Source: Voacanga thouarsii (lineage: Eukaryota; Streptophyta; Magnoliopsida; Gentianales; Apocynaceae). Taken from it: a stretch of 64,000 nt of DNA. Position 1 is the first letter of the stretch. Each line of letters starts with the position of its first letter. The stretch covers positions 620,001 through 684,000 of the forward strand of contig JANUWF010002208.1 in assembly GCA_026120185.1 (NCBI GenBank), given 5' to 3'. The notes below the pieces were generated by a model. It searched no databases. It was not told where the DNA came from and saw nothing but the letters and a program-made list of their open reading frames with translations. Shown here in pieces: positions 24,010 to 34,700 of this stretch. The position numbers were made by a program, and so were the translations under genes.

Positions 24010-24139
24010 AGCCATTTTTTTTTTTTACTTTCAGTTTTGTGATTGGGACAATTTTTACTTCTATCATTTTGGTTGATTATTTTTCATGAATTAAAGTGCA
24101 TTATTTATCATTATTGTGTGTTCGTCATTTTTCTTATTT

Positions 24140-24179
<40 letters not shown>

Positions 24180-24737
24180 GGACAAAATGCAGCCGGTGCT
24201 AGCTAGGGCTAAGACCGGCGCCAATTCCTATCGGGCAAGGCATAAGAAATAAGCCATTTTGGCCACTTCTTCTTTCAAAATCTTCAAATCCTTCTCAAAT
24301 CTTCTCTAACCCGCGTCGGCTTCACCTCCCCATCTTCTCAAATTTTGATTTTTCACCTCCTAATCACTTTTATAACATCCATCTACCTTTCTTTTGTTGA
24401 TCCTATAGATCAAAAGTCTCTAAATCTTCCATTTTTCACAACAAACTCAACTTTAATCCACCAGCAAAGAGCTTGGATTTCTGCAAAAGACTACATCTTT
24501 TGCATGCCCATGCATACACAAGCACAAAGGTTGTGTTGAATTGATTGGAAGAGATTGAATTGGTTGTTGTTGAGAGTGTGATATACATTGAAGGAGTTTG
24601 GGCATTGTGATTGTACAATTGGTTGAGGGTTGGGTGAGAGTTGAGGATTGTGTTTGAAACGGGTAGTGACACCCCTTTTTACTTCTTTAAGCTCATTTGT
24701 TCTATCCTCCTATTTTCACCACCACTTACTTGATAAC
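24010..24737 (+). other. Gypsy spacer between gag and the second ORF, with (GA)n
   Basis: Non-coding leader to the second ORF. It holds a GA microsatellite at 24142-24177 and a CGGCGCCAATTCC-like GC-rich patch near 24210, similar to patches in both LTRs. In autonomous relatives pol would start near here; no pol domain is present. Confidence 0.6.
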
Positions 24738-25607
24738 ATGTCTAAAGCACGGGGTCACTCTTCTAAAAGGACGAGAGCTTCCTCTTCCTCAACCCCTTCA
24801 TCTATCGATCCATTGTTCCTTAGACCAGCTGAGTTTAGTGATCCATCATGTGAGGAATGGTATAATAGGAAAGCATCCAACAAGATCATTGTAGAGCGTA
24901 CGTTCACACCTACCCTAGACCATGCCGTTAAATTAGGAATGATATTTAGGAGGCTAGGATGGGGATCGATAGTACAGCTAAAAGGGAATTATTGTCCAGT
25001 GCTAATCAAAGAATTCTATGCCAATATAGTTGATAAGGGCAATAAACACATTCCCCACATTGAGACGAGAGTGAAAGGAATCCTCATTATCATCACACAA
25101 AATCACTTAGCTAATCTTCTCCAGGTGTTTGATGATGATTCTTGGATAGGGATAGATGTTAACAATCAAAAAATTCTTTTTGGCCCTGATTGGGATAACA
25201 GTGGGACTAGAGTAACTCTAGGGTTGTATAAGTATAATGCCTTCCAAGCCAATAGTTTCTATTCGAACAATGATCTTGTTGCCAACTTTAGAGCTCTAGT
25301 CTATATGTTTGGGTTCAATGTTGTACCCCGTGCCACTGGATTTAATAAGGCCCGCCTTATTGACACCTACATTTTGCATAGGATGATGAACACCCTGCAT
25401 ATCCCTCTTGCACCCTTGATTATACAATCCATTAGGGATGTGATTCATCATCATCTTTCTAGCAAAGCCTTCGTCTTCCCTCTAGTTATCATGAAAATTC
25501 TAAAAGACTTTGGTGTTAGTACTAATGGAGAATGGATGGAGGCTACCACTGAGTATGATATGGTTACGAAGCAAACACTAATGAACTGTAGGTACAAGTA
25601 CAACTAG
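24738..25607 (+). CDS. Retroelement-borne ORF, putative plant transposon protein
   Basis: The longest uninterrupted frame in the window. The frame is open from ATG 24648, but the second Met at 24738 gives a more natural start (MSKARGHSSKRTR, a basic Ser-rich head) and a protein of about 289 residues. Landmarks: FYANIVDKGN (near residue 97), a GPDWDNSGTRVTLGLYKYNA stretch, FNKARLIDTYILHRMM, and an acidic C-terminal part. It resembles the domain annotated in plants as a putative plant transposon protein, found in Gypsy-related non-autonomous elements; its role is unknown. It has no RT, integrase or protease motif. It ends in two stops; the tail described in the next entry follows in another frame. 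Confidence 0.65.
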   Translation: MSKARGHSSKRTRASSSSTPSSIDPLFLRPAEFSDPSCEEWYNRKASNKIIVERTFTPTLDHAVKLGMIFRRLGWGSIVQLKGNYCPVLIKEFYANIVDKGNKHIPHIETRVKGILIIITQNHLANLLQVFDDDSWIGIDVNNQKILFGPDWDNSGTRVTLGLYKYNAFQANSFYSNNDLVANFRALVYMFGFNVVPRATGFNKARLIDTYILHRMMNTLHIPLAPLIIQSIRDVIHHHLSSKAFVFPLVIMKILKDFGVSTNGEWMEATTEYDMVTKQTLMNCRYKYN

Positions 25608-25608
25608 T

Positions 25609-25935
25609 AGCTGAAAAAGTGGCAACCCCCCATAAGGTTAGGTATCCCAGTCATGTTAGGCCACCCCCTGTGGAGGAGGAGCATCCACCGCCATCAGCAC
25701 ACACACGAGCTAGTAGTTCTCAGTCCCAACCTAGGACTGACTTTGAGACTGCCATGCTGGGACAGTTAACCCAGCAGATGGAGATGCTACTACGCTTACA
25801 GGGATCCATTGACGACATGGCACGGAGGCTAGCTATTATGGAGCAGCAATAGGCTGAATGGAGGCAGCATTTTCCGAGCCCACATGGTAGTGCAGGCACT
25901 TCCGCACCTGCTGATGATGATGAGGAGGAGGATTG
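25609..25935 (+). pseudogene. Frame-shifted C-terminal tail of the Gypsy ORF
   Basis: Downstream of the stops at 25605, a different frame reads VATPHKVRYPSHVRPPPV, then a Pro/Ser-rich stretch and a probable coiled coil (LGQLTQQMEMLLRLQ, MARRLAIMEQQ). A stop at 25850 is followed in frame by an acidic end (PADDDEED) to 25935. The head-to-tail order suggests it was the C-terminus of the preceding ORF before a frameshift. Confidence 0.55.
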
Positions 25936-27760
25936 AGCTGATTGTTCCACAATTTTTCTTATTGCTCACTCTTGTTTTTTCTTTATCTTTTCATGTCTTT
26001 TCTAGTTAGTTCTTGATTTCTTTCTTGTTTTTGTACTATTTTCTTTCTCTTCTTTTTACTTTATTTTTCTTTTCTAGTTTTTATGCTAGGGTGTTTCTTT
26101 TGTATTTTTCATTTTAGGTACTTCTACAATGCTTCCTTCTCCAGGAACACAACTCTTGTACAAAATAATGCACAATGAATGGCAGTAATTTCTTTCGTAT
26201 CTCTTCTCCTTTATATTTTTTGTCCCATGGCATCATTTATTTTTTGTTCTCTTTATTTGGCCATTGAGGACAATGTCCAGTTTAAGTGTGGGGGAGCGAT
26301 TGAAATTGAAAATTCTTCATGCATCATTCTTTTATACTTCATCCTTCTTGTGAGCCAACTTTTCCCAAAATTTTTTCTGATTTTCTTTGAGACTTCAAAC
26401 TATATTTTTAATGCATATCTTTGGGATAGATCATAGAACATATGTTCTATATCATTTATGGCTTTTGCATGACTTTTTGCAGGCACTTGGACTAAGTAGT
26501 TCTTCATCAAATGCTTTATATTGTTCTTAAATCTGTTTTTACACTAAAATTCATTGAGCATTCTAGAACTTACTTGAATACCTCTCGAGGCGAAATAAGA
26601 AAGACATTCATGATATAACTTAGGGATGACGATAATAGGCCTTCTTGGGATAGTTTGAGCTTTTCAAACCTACCTATTTTTATATTATTCCTAGTGTCTA
26701 TTTTGAGCCTAAATTTGTAATTTCGCTCTTAAAACCCGTTATCATACTTTGTCCAGTACTTCTTTCTGAGAGTTTGAATAATTCTTCCAAATCTTTGATT
26801 GCTCTTGATGGATAAAAGTGCATGGAGGAGAATGTTGAGGGGAATAATTGGAGAAAGATCATGACTCGTTACTTTCAGTCATGCATTAATAGTGTATGAG
26901 TTGGGAAAGGAGAAAAGGAAGAAAAGGCAAAGAAAGAAAAAGAAAGAGTGAAAACAAAAAGAAAACAAAAAACTGCTAAAAAGGATGGAAAGAAAGAAAC
27001 TGAGAAAGAAAAGAATAGCAGCAGTGAAAAATAAAAGAAGAAAGAAAAGGAAGAAAAGAAAAAATTGAAAGAGAAAGAAAAGAAAGATCACAAGAGGAAT
27101 GGTGATTGAGTTGTAAAAGTTGAGTTCACGTCAAGTTCTTGACACCATTGCTGAAAATTTGAATGATCATGTGAAGAAAAATTATTGATAAGTTGAGAAT
27201 GATTGGGGGGGAAAATGCAAGATTTGCTTGAGTTGAACTGTAATTACTATCCTAGGTTATGGGTTTTGATTGATTTTGGGATCGGACAGCAAGAAAAGTT
27301 TGAAAATTATTGATACACTTTGTTTATTCTTTTCTTGCGAACTCTCACCTTCTTTGATATTTGATTCTCCTATATCCTTCATTTGACAAGCTACATTACA
27401 AGCCTTTTAGTCTTACATTACAAGCTTAAAAGTCCTACATGATCTAAGTATAATCATGATATGTCTCGGATTAGTGGAGAGAGTGTATGAAAAGTAAGCT
27501 TATGGAATGCATATTCGTTTTTAACTAAATTCTTTCCAATAGTTTGAGAATGATGTTAAAGTATTGAGATGGTTCTACTAGTCATTATACACATACACAA
27601 GTCTTGCGTTTGCTATGAAAGATATAGTAACTTATGTTTTGTATTCTTCAATGAAGAAAAGCATTAGAGATATTGTTTTGGAATTGACTTGATTGATTGA
27701 TGAAAACATGTCTTTGATACTTTGCTTGAAGACAAGCACAGAGCTAAATGTGAAGGAATA
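25936..27760 (+). other. Gypsy 3' non-coding region with conserved G-rich box and polypurine tract
   Basis: No protein domain seen. At 26266-26296 lies the sequence GAGGACAATGTCCAG followed by TTTAAGTGTGGGGGAG, a block I recognise from plant Tat/Athila-type elements. A long purine-rich strand spans about 26895-27090 (AAGAAAGAAAAAG type). The bases just before the 3' LTR (AAATGTGAAGGAATA, 27746-27760) look like a decayed polypurine tract. Confidence 0.6.
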
Positions 27761-29354
27761 TGATAGGGCCTAAATTAGTCATATTTTTCTTAGTTATTTG
27801 AGGCTATTTTGTGATACATTCTGTTCAATAACTAGTCATATTCCTTCATATTTGAGATTTTACCTTTGGAAAGGTATTTTGTGCATTATTTTATATTTTA
27901 GGGTAAAATAAGGTAAAAACGTCGCAAAACAGAACAGAGGCGGCGCTGGACAGGCCAGAGGAACCGGCGCCAGCCATGTGCTGCTTGTACGCACTTCAAG
28001 ACGATAAAAAATTGTTGAAACAGGACCGGAACAAAACCAAACTGGCACCAACTCTAGCAACCAAGGCAGCGCCGGCTATACTCTGGAAAATGTTGCATGG
28101 AAATCAAGAAAAAATCGGTGAACGACTGAAGAAACAAAACACAACCGGCACTGGCTCCCGTAGCCAAGGCAGCACCGACTGTGCCCCGAGGATAAGGCGG
28201 AGCTTTGATTTTTGCACGCGGTGTTTGGTAATATGCAGACTTTTAATATCTTCCTACTTCTACTCGGCCAAGAACACCAACGATTTTAGGCACTTCCTAA
28301 GCCTATAAATAGATGGAAAAAAAATAAGAGAATAGGGGGAATTCATAGATCATCGTAGAAAATCACTCAAATCAAGGAGGAATTCTACCAAATTAAGGAA
28401 GGTGTGCAAGAAGATCTTCAAAGGAAGAAGAATGAGGCTTGTGTATGAGTACTTTCTTTTACTTTGTTTTCTTTTTCTTGAACAATGATGTATTAATTGT
28501 TTTATTGTAATTTGGCATTGTTTTTGTATTCATGATTTTTTGAGTTATTTGATCTTTTGATTAATTGATTGTTAATCTTGGTATTTAATTACTTGTGCTA
28601 ATTACGAGATTAATTGGTTGTTTCTTTCCATTAACTTGCTTGGAAAAGTTGTTGATGGTGGTTTCAATTCATTGATTTCATATTTGTTATCTCTTAACTT
28701 GCTTGGAAAAGTTGTTGATGGTGGTTTCAATTCATTGATTTCATATTTGTTATCTCTTAACTTGCTTGGAAAAGGAGTTAATTGCTAAGAACTGTTAATT
28801 AAAGGTTAATTGATGTCTGTTAGGAATGGATTCATTGGTTAATTTTATATTTTAAGTTTGTCAGGATATAGAAATTTAATCAAGGATTGTGTATAATGCA
28901 TCCTTTAGGTGAATTAGTTGAGATAGGAATGTGATGCTAATTTATCTAGGAGGTAGTAATTTCATGGATTAAAAAAGAAGTGAGTCTATATTAATCATTC
29001 ATGATGCCAAGAGAATAATGAGTTATGATAATGATTAAGTGCTTTAAGGTCATATTTGTCAAAATAATGGTTTGAGTTACATAATTCTCCATCCTTGACA
29101 TGTATATATTATTTTATTTTACTTTATTTTATTTTTATTTTTTTCACTTTATTGAGTCGGTTAAACAATGAAGGAAAAGTGATTAATGCATCCTTGTTCC
29201 TTGATGATCGACACTCATTTGAACCCTATGCTCTGTTAATGATGAGTACGCTTGCTCATATGTGTAATTTGGGGTTAAAGTTTTAATTTAAACTTAATTG
29301 GGAATGTGCTTGGTTTTTATATGATGTTTTTTATACCCAAATAAATACGTATCA
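27761..29354 (+). repeat. 3' LTR of the Gypsy element
   Basis: The 1,594-bp LTR is longer than its partner mainly because a 63-bp unit beginning TTAACTTGCTTGGAAAAG is tandemly repeated at 28631, 28694 and 28757. Scattered substitutions separate the two LTRs, so the insertion is not recent. Confidence 0.9.
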
Positions 29355-29359
29355 CTGTT

Positions 29360-31290
29360 CTACTCTGGATCCCTTCCCAATTGCTCAAAATTTTTTGCTA
29401 TCAGCTCATTTGTTTTCCTTTGATCCTCTTTCAAAGTTGCAATTTCTTCTGCCATTGTTGCAGCTTTCTACTCAACTTCTTGTCTAAGGTATCTATTCTC
29501 CTCCAACTCGATAGGATATTGTTCTTCATTGAAGGAACTTTGTTTCTTGGTTACACCTCTACCACGTATATGCCCAGGTATATGGCCGATGGTTTCTTTG
29601 CAAATGTCAGCAGTGCTCATTGTTGTTGTTTGTTGCATTTCTTTCATTTTCTCCTAAACAAAAAAAGAAAAGAAAAAGAAATTGTCATGGAAAGTGATAA
29701 ATCCTAACATATGATAGTTAAGAAGACTTAGAATTGTTTTGCAAACTAGATTCTCCTTTGCTTTTTCATTCACAAAGTCTTTCTTTTTCTTGGAAAATCT
29801 TGTGACTTGGTAAATTTCAATGTCATCAAGTTCTGTTCCTTCCTTCCTTTTCTGCAAAAAATTACAAAATACAAAATACAAAATACAAAATGCAGTATGA
29901 GTTAGCTTATTCTATCTTATCCAATTGTTACATATTAGAATAAAACATGAAAATAGTTTTAACCTTCTCATCTTGCAATCGTACAATAGATTTTGTCCCA
30001 GCTGTATGTGGTATAGTGTTCTTGGCACGAGCTTCACTATTCCTCTTGCTCATTTTCTTTTACAAAGTAGAGAAATGCATAAAGTCAACTTCTACAAAAG
30101 CATTAGTTTAATATTCACAGTCTAACTACTACAAGAGCATACCAGAAACGCTTCTGTACAGAGTATTCATAAAGCCATTTCCAGTCATTTTCGTCTTTGA
30201 CTTTTTCTGGTTTATGCTGCAAAGCTACCTCTTTACTGCCAAACTTTTTAAAATGCAAATGAAGCTTGTAACACATGTTTCTATATTGCACATTTAGCAG
30301 TTTGAAGACAAATGCTTTGGTCTTTTCATTCTTCACAATATTAGAGCCATCCTTCAATATAGAGCAAGAGTTAATCAAAGAATAGAGATCTTTATGGTTT
30401 GCAATGAATTTAGTCTAAGCAGTAATCAGTAAGCACTTCGTGTGCTTGTATTCAGTCAATTTAAAGAACTAGTGACCAGTGCTAATGGCCTAATTTCAAT
30501 TTTGGTCAGTTCCTCTCATTACTTTATTAGGAAAATATTTCAAGAATTAGTAGGCAGCTATAGTTTCGTCAAACAATGTACTTCCCTAGCCAAAATAGCT
30601 ATGTTTCATCAAGATCTTAAATTCTTGCCCAGCGAAAATGAAAAAAAAAAATTATTCAGGGAGAGAATTGTCTTATATTTTTGTTTTAGGTATTCTTTAG
30701 AGGAAATTCAGTAATGATGGAATCTCCAGCAAAAACAAATATTAGAGCCACTCTCCCCGTGTCGCTCTCTTAGTGCATCTCTATTGAATAAATCCCCCTA
30801 TAGTGGCCACAGTAGTTTAGAACTTTTTTCCAATTAATCTCATATTCTAACCATCTAAGAATGTCTTAAAATAATTTATAAATATACTCTTACCCAAACC
30901 ATGTTGTATAAGTCTTCCCTATGTTGTTCACTTAGCTGTGCCCATTTTGTAACTTGTAATTTTGCATTTGTCCTCAAAATACAGCCTCCCTCAGTTATCA
31001 GAAACTGTGTATCTGGGCCGACAATGCGATCTGCTACCTTGGACAACTCAACTTTGAGGTCTTTTTCACTATCTCTTTTCCTTGATAACGTAATATTCCT
31101 TGTTGGACCACTTTTTCTTGTAGGTGCTGAATGGCCAACAAGAATTAATATTTCATAAAGACCACAAAAAGTAATAACACTATTCTAGGATTACAGCAAA
31201 AACAAATAAAATTTTACCTGCATCCATTTGACCTTCTGAAGACATATTTACATCAGTACTTCCAGGGGCATGAGATTCAGAATTTGGAAA
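29360..31290 (-). CDS. CACTA transposase, Transposase_24 (Ptta/En/Spm) family
   Basis: A six-exon model on the minus strand fits GT-AG splicing throughout: exons up to 31218, 31126-30894, 30414-30143, 30048-29964, 29851-29747 and 29653-29360; introns of 91, 479, 94, 112 and 93 bp. Landmarks: GPTRNITLSRK in exon 2; the LNVQYRNMCYKLHLHFKKF and DENDWKWLYEYSVQKRF region in exon 3; CKRNSEARAKNTIPHTAGTK in exon 4, the family's hallmark; DDIEIYQVTRFSKKKKDFV in exon 5; a Gly/Arg patch and coiled-coil tail in exon 6. One in-frame stop (about 29471) falls in the coiled coil; otherwise frame and junctions hold. The start codon is unsure: the nearest Met is in MSSEGQMDA, exon 1. The family includes TNPA-like proteins that bind subterminal repeats. 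The Gypsy element sits just after the final codons. Confidence 0.8.
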
Positions 31291-31767
31291 ATTATCTACA
31301 TTTTCACATCTTATCTTTTTAATCATATAAAAATTTATAAAGGTAAGATTATTTGATTTATTATAAAATTCTTATTTTTTTCAAGCTCTAAGAGTAAACC
31401 TTCTTATAAATTGAATAAATTTGTGAGTTACAAATAGGCTAATGTTTACTAAATAGCAACAAAGTTTTTTAATTAATAGGTTGACGAATATGTATTACAT
31501 GCCCCAAGTTGGTTACTATGTATTTTTATAGTTACCAAAAAGCAATAGTGAAAATTTTTGAGAAAAAATATCAAAATTCAAGTAGCACATATTGCAGAAC
31601 TTTGCGATGTATTTTTGAACCCTGTGATTTGTAACGAGATTCTCTTCATTTCAAATTTGGGGATTTGTCTAGACCTGCATACTCCTTTTGGTATAGAATA
31701 CATACAATCATTCACAAATGTATTATATGCATACTAATATACATATTGTATCTATATACTAGAAACA
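31291..31767. other. Region between transposase exon 1 and the satellite; possible promoter
   Basis: AT-rich and without a domain. It lies upstream of the minus-strand transposase gene, so a promoter or further 5' exons may be here. The satellite starts near 31768 without any transposon end at the junction. Confidence 0.35.
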
Positions 31768-34700
31768 TATTGAAGACATTTGTTGGATTGCATGCCAAAA
31801 AATATTCGATTATCTTTAAATTTGGTCATAACACTTTTCATAGCAATTTCAATAAATTTAACGGTTGGATCATTAATTTGAAGTGCTCATCTTTATAAAT
31901 GCCATAGGTTTTCAGATTTTTGGAGAGATTAAATTGATTACGTGCCAAAATATATCTGATTACCAAAAATTTGTTAATCTTAACAATTTCAACAAATCTA
32001 ACGGTTGGATCATTAATTTTCAGTGCCTAACATTGTAAATACCTCAGCTTTTTGGTATTTTTGTAGATATTTTATAGATTATGTGCAAAAGTATATCCGA
32101 TTATCTTTAAATTTGGTCATAACACTTTTTCTTGTGATTTAAACAAATCTAACGGTCGGATCATTAATTTATGGTGCCTATCTTTATAAATGCCATAGAT
32201 TTTTGGTATTTTTATAGACGTTTGTTGGATGACGTGCAAAAGTAAATCCGATTATCTTTAGATTTGCTTATAATACTTTTTCTTACAATTTAACCAAATC
32301 TAACGGTAAGATCATTAATTTAAATTGCCTGTCTTTGTAAATGCCTTAGGTTTTCGATTTTTTTTGTAGACATTAGTTGGATTGCATGCCAAAATATATC
32401 AGATTATCTTCAACTTTGGTCATAACACTTTTCTTAGCAATTTTAACAAATCTGATGGTCGGATCATTAATTTGAAGTGCCTATCTTTGTACATGCCTTA
32501 GATTTTCAGATTTTTGCAGAGATTTAACTGGATTGCGCGGCAAAATATATCAAATTACCTTTAAATTTGGATATAACACTTTTCTTAATAGTTTCAATAA
32601 ATCAAATGGTCGGATCGTTAATTTGCATTGCCTATCTTTGCAAATACCTAAACTTTTCGGTATTTTGGTAGATATTTTGTAGGACGTGTAAAAGTATACC
32701 CGATAATCTTTAAATTTGGTCATAACACTTTTCAAAGCAATTTCAATAAATTTAATAGTTAGATCATTAATTTGAAGTGCTTATCTTTGTAAATGCCATA
32801 GGTTTTTAGATTTTAGTAGAGATTTAATTGATTACGTGCCAAAATATATCTGATTACCTTTAAATTTGTTAATAACATTTTTCTTAACAATTTCAACAAA
32901 TCTAACGGTTGGATTGTTAATTTTCAGTGCCCAACTTTGCAAATACCTCAGCTTTTTGGTATTTTGTAGATATTTTATAGATTATGTGCAAAAGTATATC
33001 GGATTATCTTTAAATTTAATCGTAACACTTTTTCTTGTGATTTAAACAAATCTAAATGTTAGATCGTTAATTTAAAGTGCCAATCTTTATAAATGCCTTA
33101 GATTTTCGGTATTTTTGTAGACATTTGTTGGATGACGTACAAAAGTAAATCTGATTATCTTTAGATTTGCTTATAACACTTTTCCTTACAATTTAACCAA
33201 ATCTAACGGTCGATCATTAATTTAAATTGTCTGTCTTTGTAAGTGCCTTAGGTTTTGATTTTTTTTTTTTTTTTGTAGACATTTGTGGGATTGCATTGCA
33301 AAAAAATCTGATTATCTTCAAGTTTGGTCATAACACTTTTCTTAGCAATTTTAACAAATCTGGTGGTCGGATCATTAATTTGAAGTGCCTATCTTTGTAC
33401 ATGCCTTAGATTTTCAGATTTTTGTAGAGATTTAACTGGATTGCGTGCCAAAATATATCAAATTACCTTTAAATTTGGATATAACACTTTTCTTAATAGT
33501 TTCAACAAATCAAACGGTCGGATCGTTAATTTGTTGTGCCTATCTTTGTAAATATCATAACTTTTCGGTATTTTGATAGATATTTTGTAGGACTACATGT
33601 AAAAGTATACCCGATTATGTTTAAATTTGGTCATAACACTTTTCAAAGCAATTTCAATAAATTTAACGGTTGGATCATTAATTTGAAGTTCTTATCTTTG
33701 TAAATGCCGTAGGTTTTCAGATTTTTGTAGAGATTTAATTGATTGCGTGCCAAAATATATTTGATTACCTTTAAATTTGTTAATAACATTTTTCTTAACA
33801 ATTTCAACAAATCTAACGGTTGAATCGTTAATTTTCAGTGCCTAACTTTGTAAATTCCTCAGCTTTTTGGTATTTTTGTAGATATTTTATAGATTATGTG
33901 CAAAAGTATATCGGATTATCTTTAAATTTGATCTTAACACTTTTTCTTGTGATTTAAACAAATCTAAATGTTAGATCGTTAATTTAAAGTGCCTATCTTT
34001 ATAAATGCCTTAGATTTTCGGTATTTTTGTAGATATTTGTTGGATGACGTGCAAAAGTAAATCTGATTATCTTTAGATTTGCTTATAACACTTTTCTTTA
34101 CAATTTAACCAAATCTAACGGTCGATCATTAATTTAAATTGCCTGTCTTTGTAAATGCCTTAGGTTTCGATTTTTTTTGTAGACATTGGTTGGATTGCAT
34201 GCCAAAATGTATCCGATAATCTTCAAGTTTTGTCATAATACTTTTCATAGCAATTTCAATAAATCTTGTAGTCGGATCATTAATTCGAAGTGCCTATCTT
34301 TGCACATGCCTTCGATTTTCAGATTTTTGTAGAGATTTAACTGGATTGAGTGCCAAAATATATCAAATTACCTTCAAATTTGGATATAACACTTTTCATA
34401 ATAGTTTCAACAAATCAAATGATCGGATCATTAATTTACTGTGCCTGTCACTGTAAATACCTTAACTTTTTGGTATTTTGTTAGATATTTTGTTGGGCTA
34501 CGTGTAAAAGTATACCCGATTATCTTTAAATTTGGTCATAACACTTTTCATAGCAATTTCAATAAATTTAACGGTTGGATCATTAATTTGAAGTGCTTAT
34601 CTTTGTAAATGCCATAGGTTTTCATATTTTTGTAGAGCTTTAATTGATTACGTGCCAAAATATATCTGATTACCTTTAAATTTGTTAATAACATTTTTCT

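Larger units (their letters stand above)
20889..29354 (+). mobile_element. Non-autonomous Gypsy element with gag and an extra ORF
   Basis: Direct LTRs at 20889-22424 and 27761-29354 both start TGATAGGGCC and end ATACGYATCA. The 5-bp duplication CTGTT is perfect (20884-20888 and 29355-29359). The primer-binding site follows the 5' LTR. Inside are a decayed Tat/Athila-like gag (22669-24009) and a second ORF (24738-25607) of unknown function. No protease, RT, RNase H or integrase is detectable, so it must have depended on an autonomous relative. It lies inside the inner CACTA, right at the 3' end of the Transposase_24 coding region. Confidence 0.9.

Noticed and set aside
26879..27091. Phe/Leu-rich minus-strand frame resembling a membrane protein
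   Set aside because: It is the complement of a long purine tract in the Gypsy 3' non-coding region; the hydrophobicity comes from base composition.
22165..29286. Nearly identical 63-codon frames at 22165 and 29095
   Set aside because: They occupy the same place in the two LTRs of the Gypsy element and have no domain; not a gene.
30442..30714. Plus-strand frame of 90 codons within the transposase region
   Set aside because: It lies in the 479-bp intron 2 of the minus-strand Transposase_24 gene and shows no domain.
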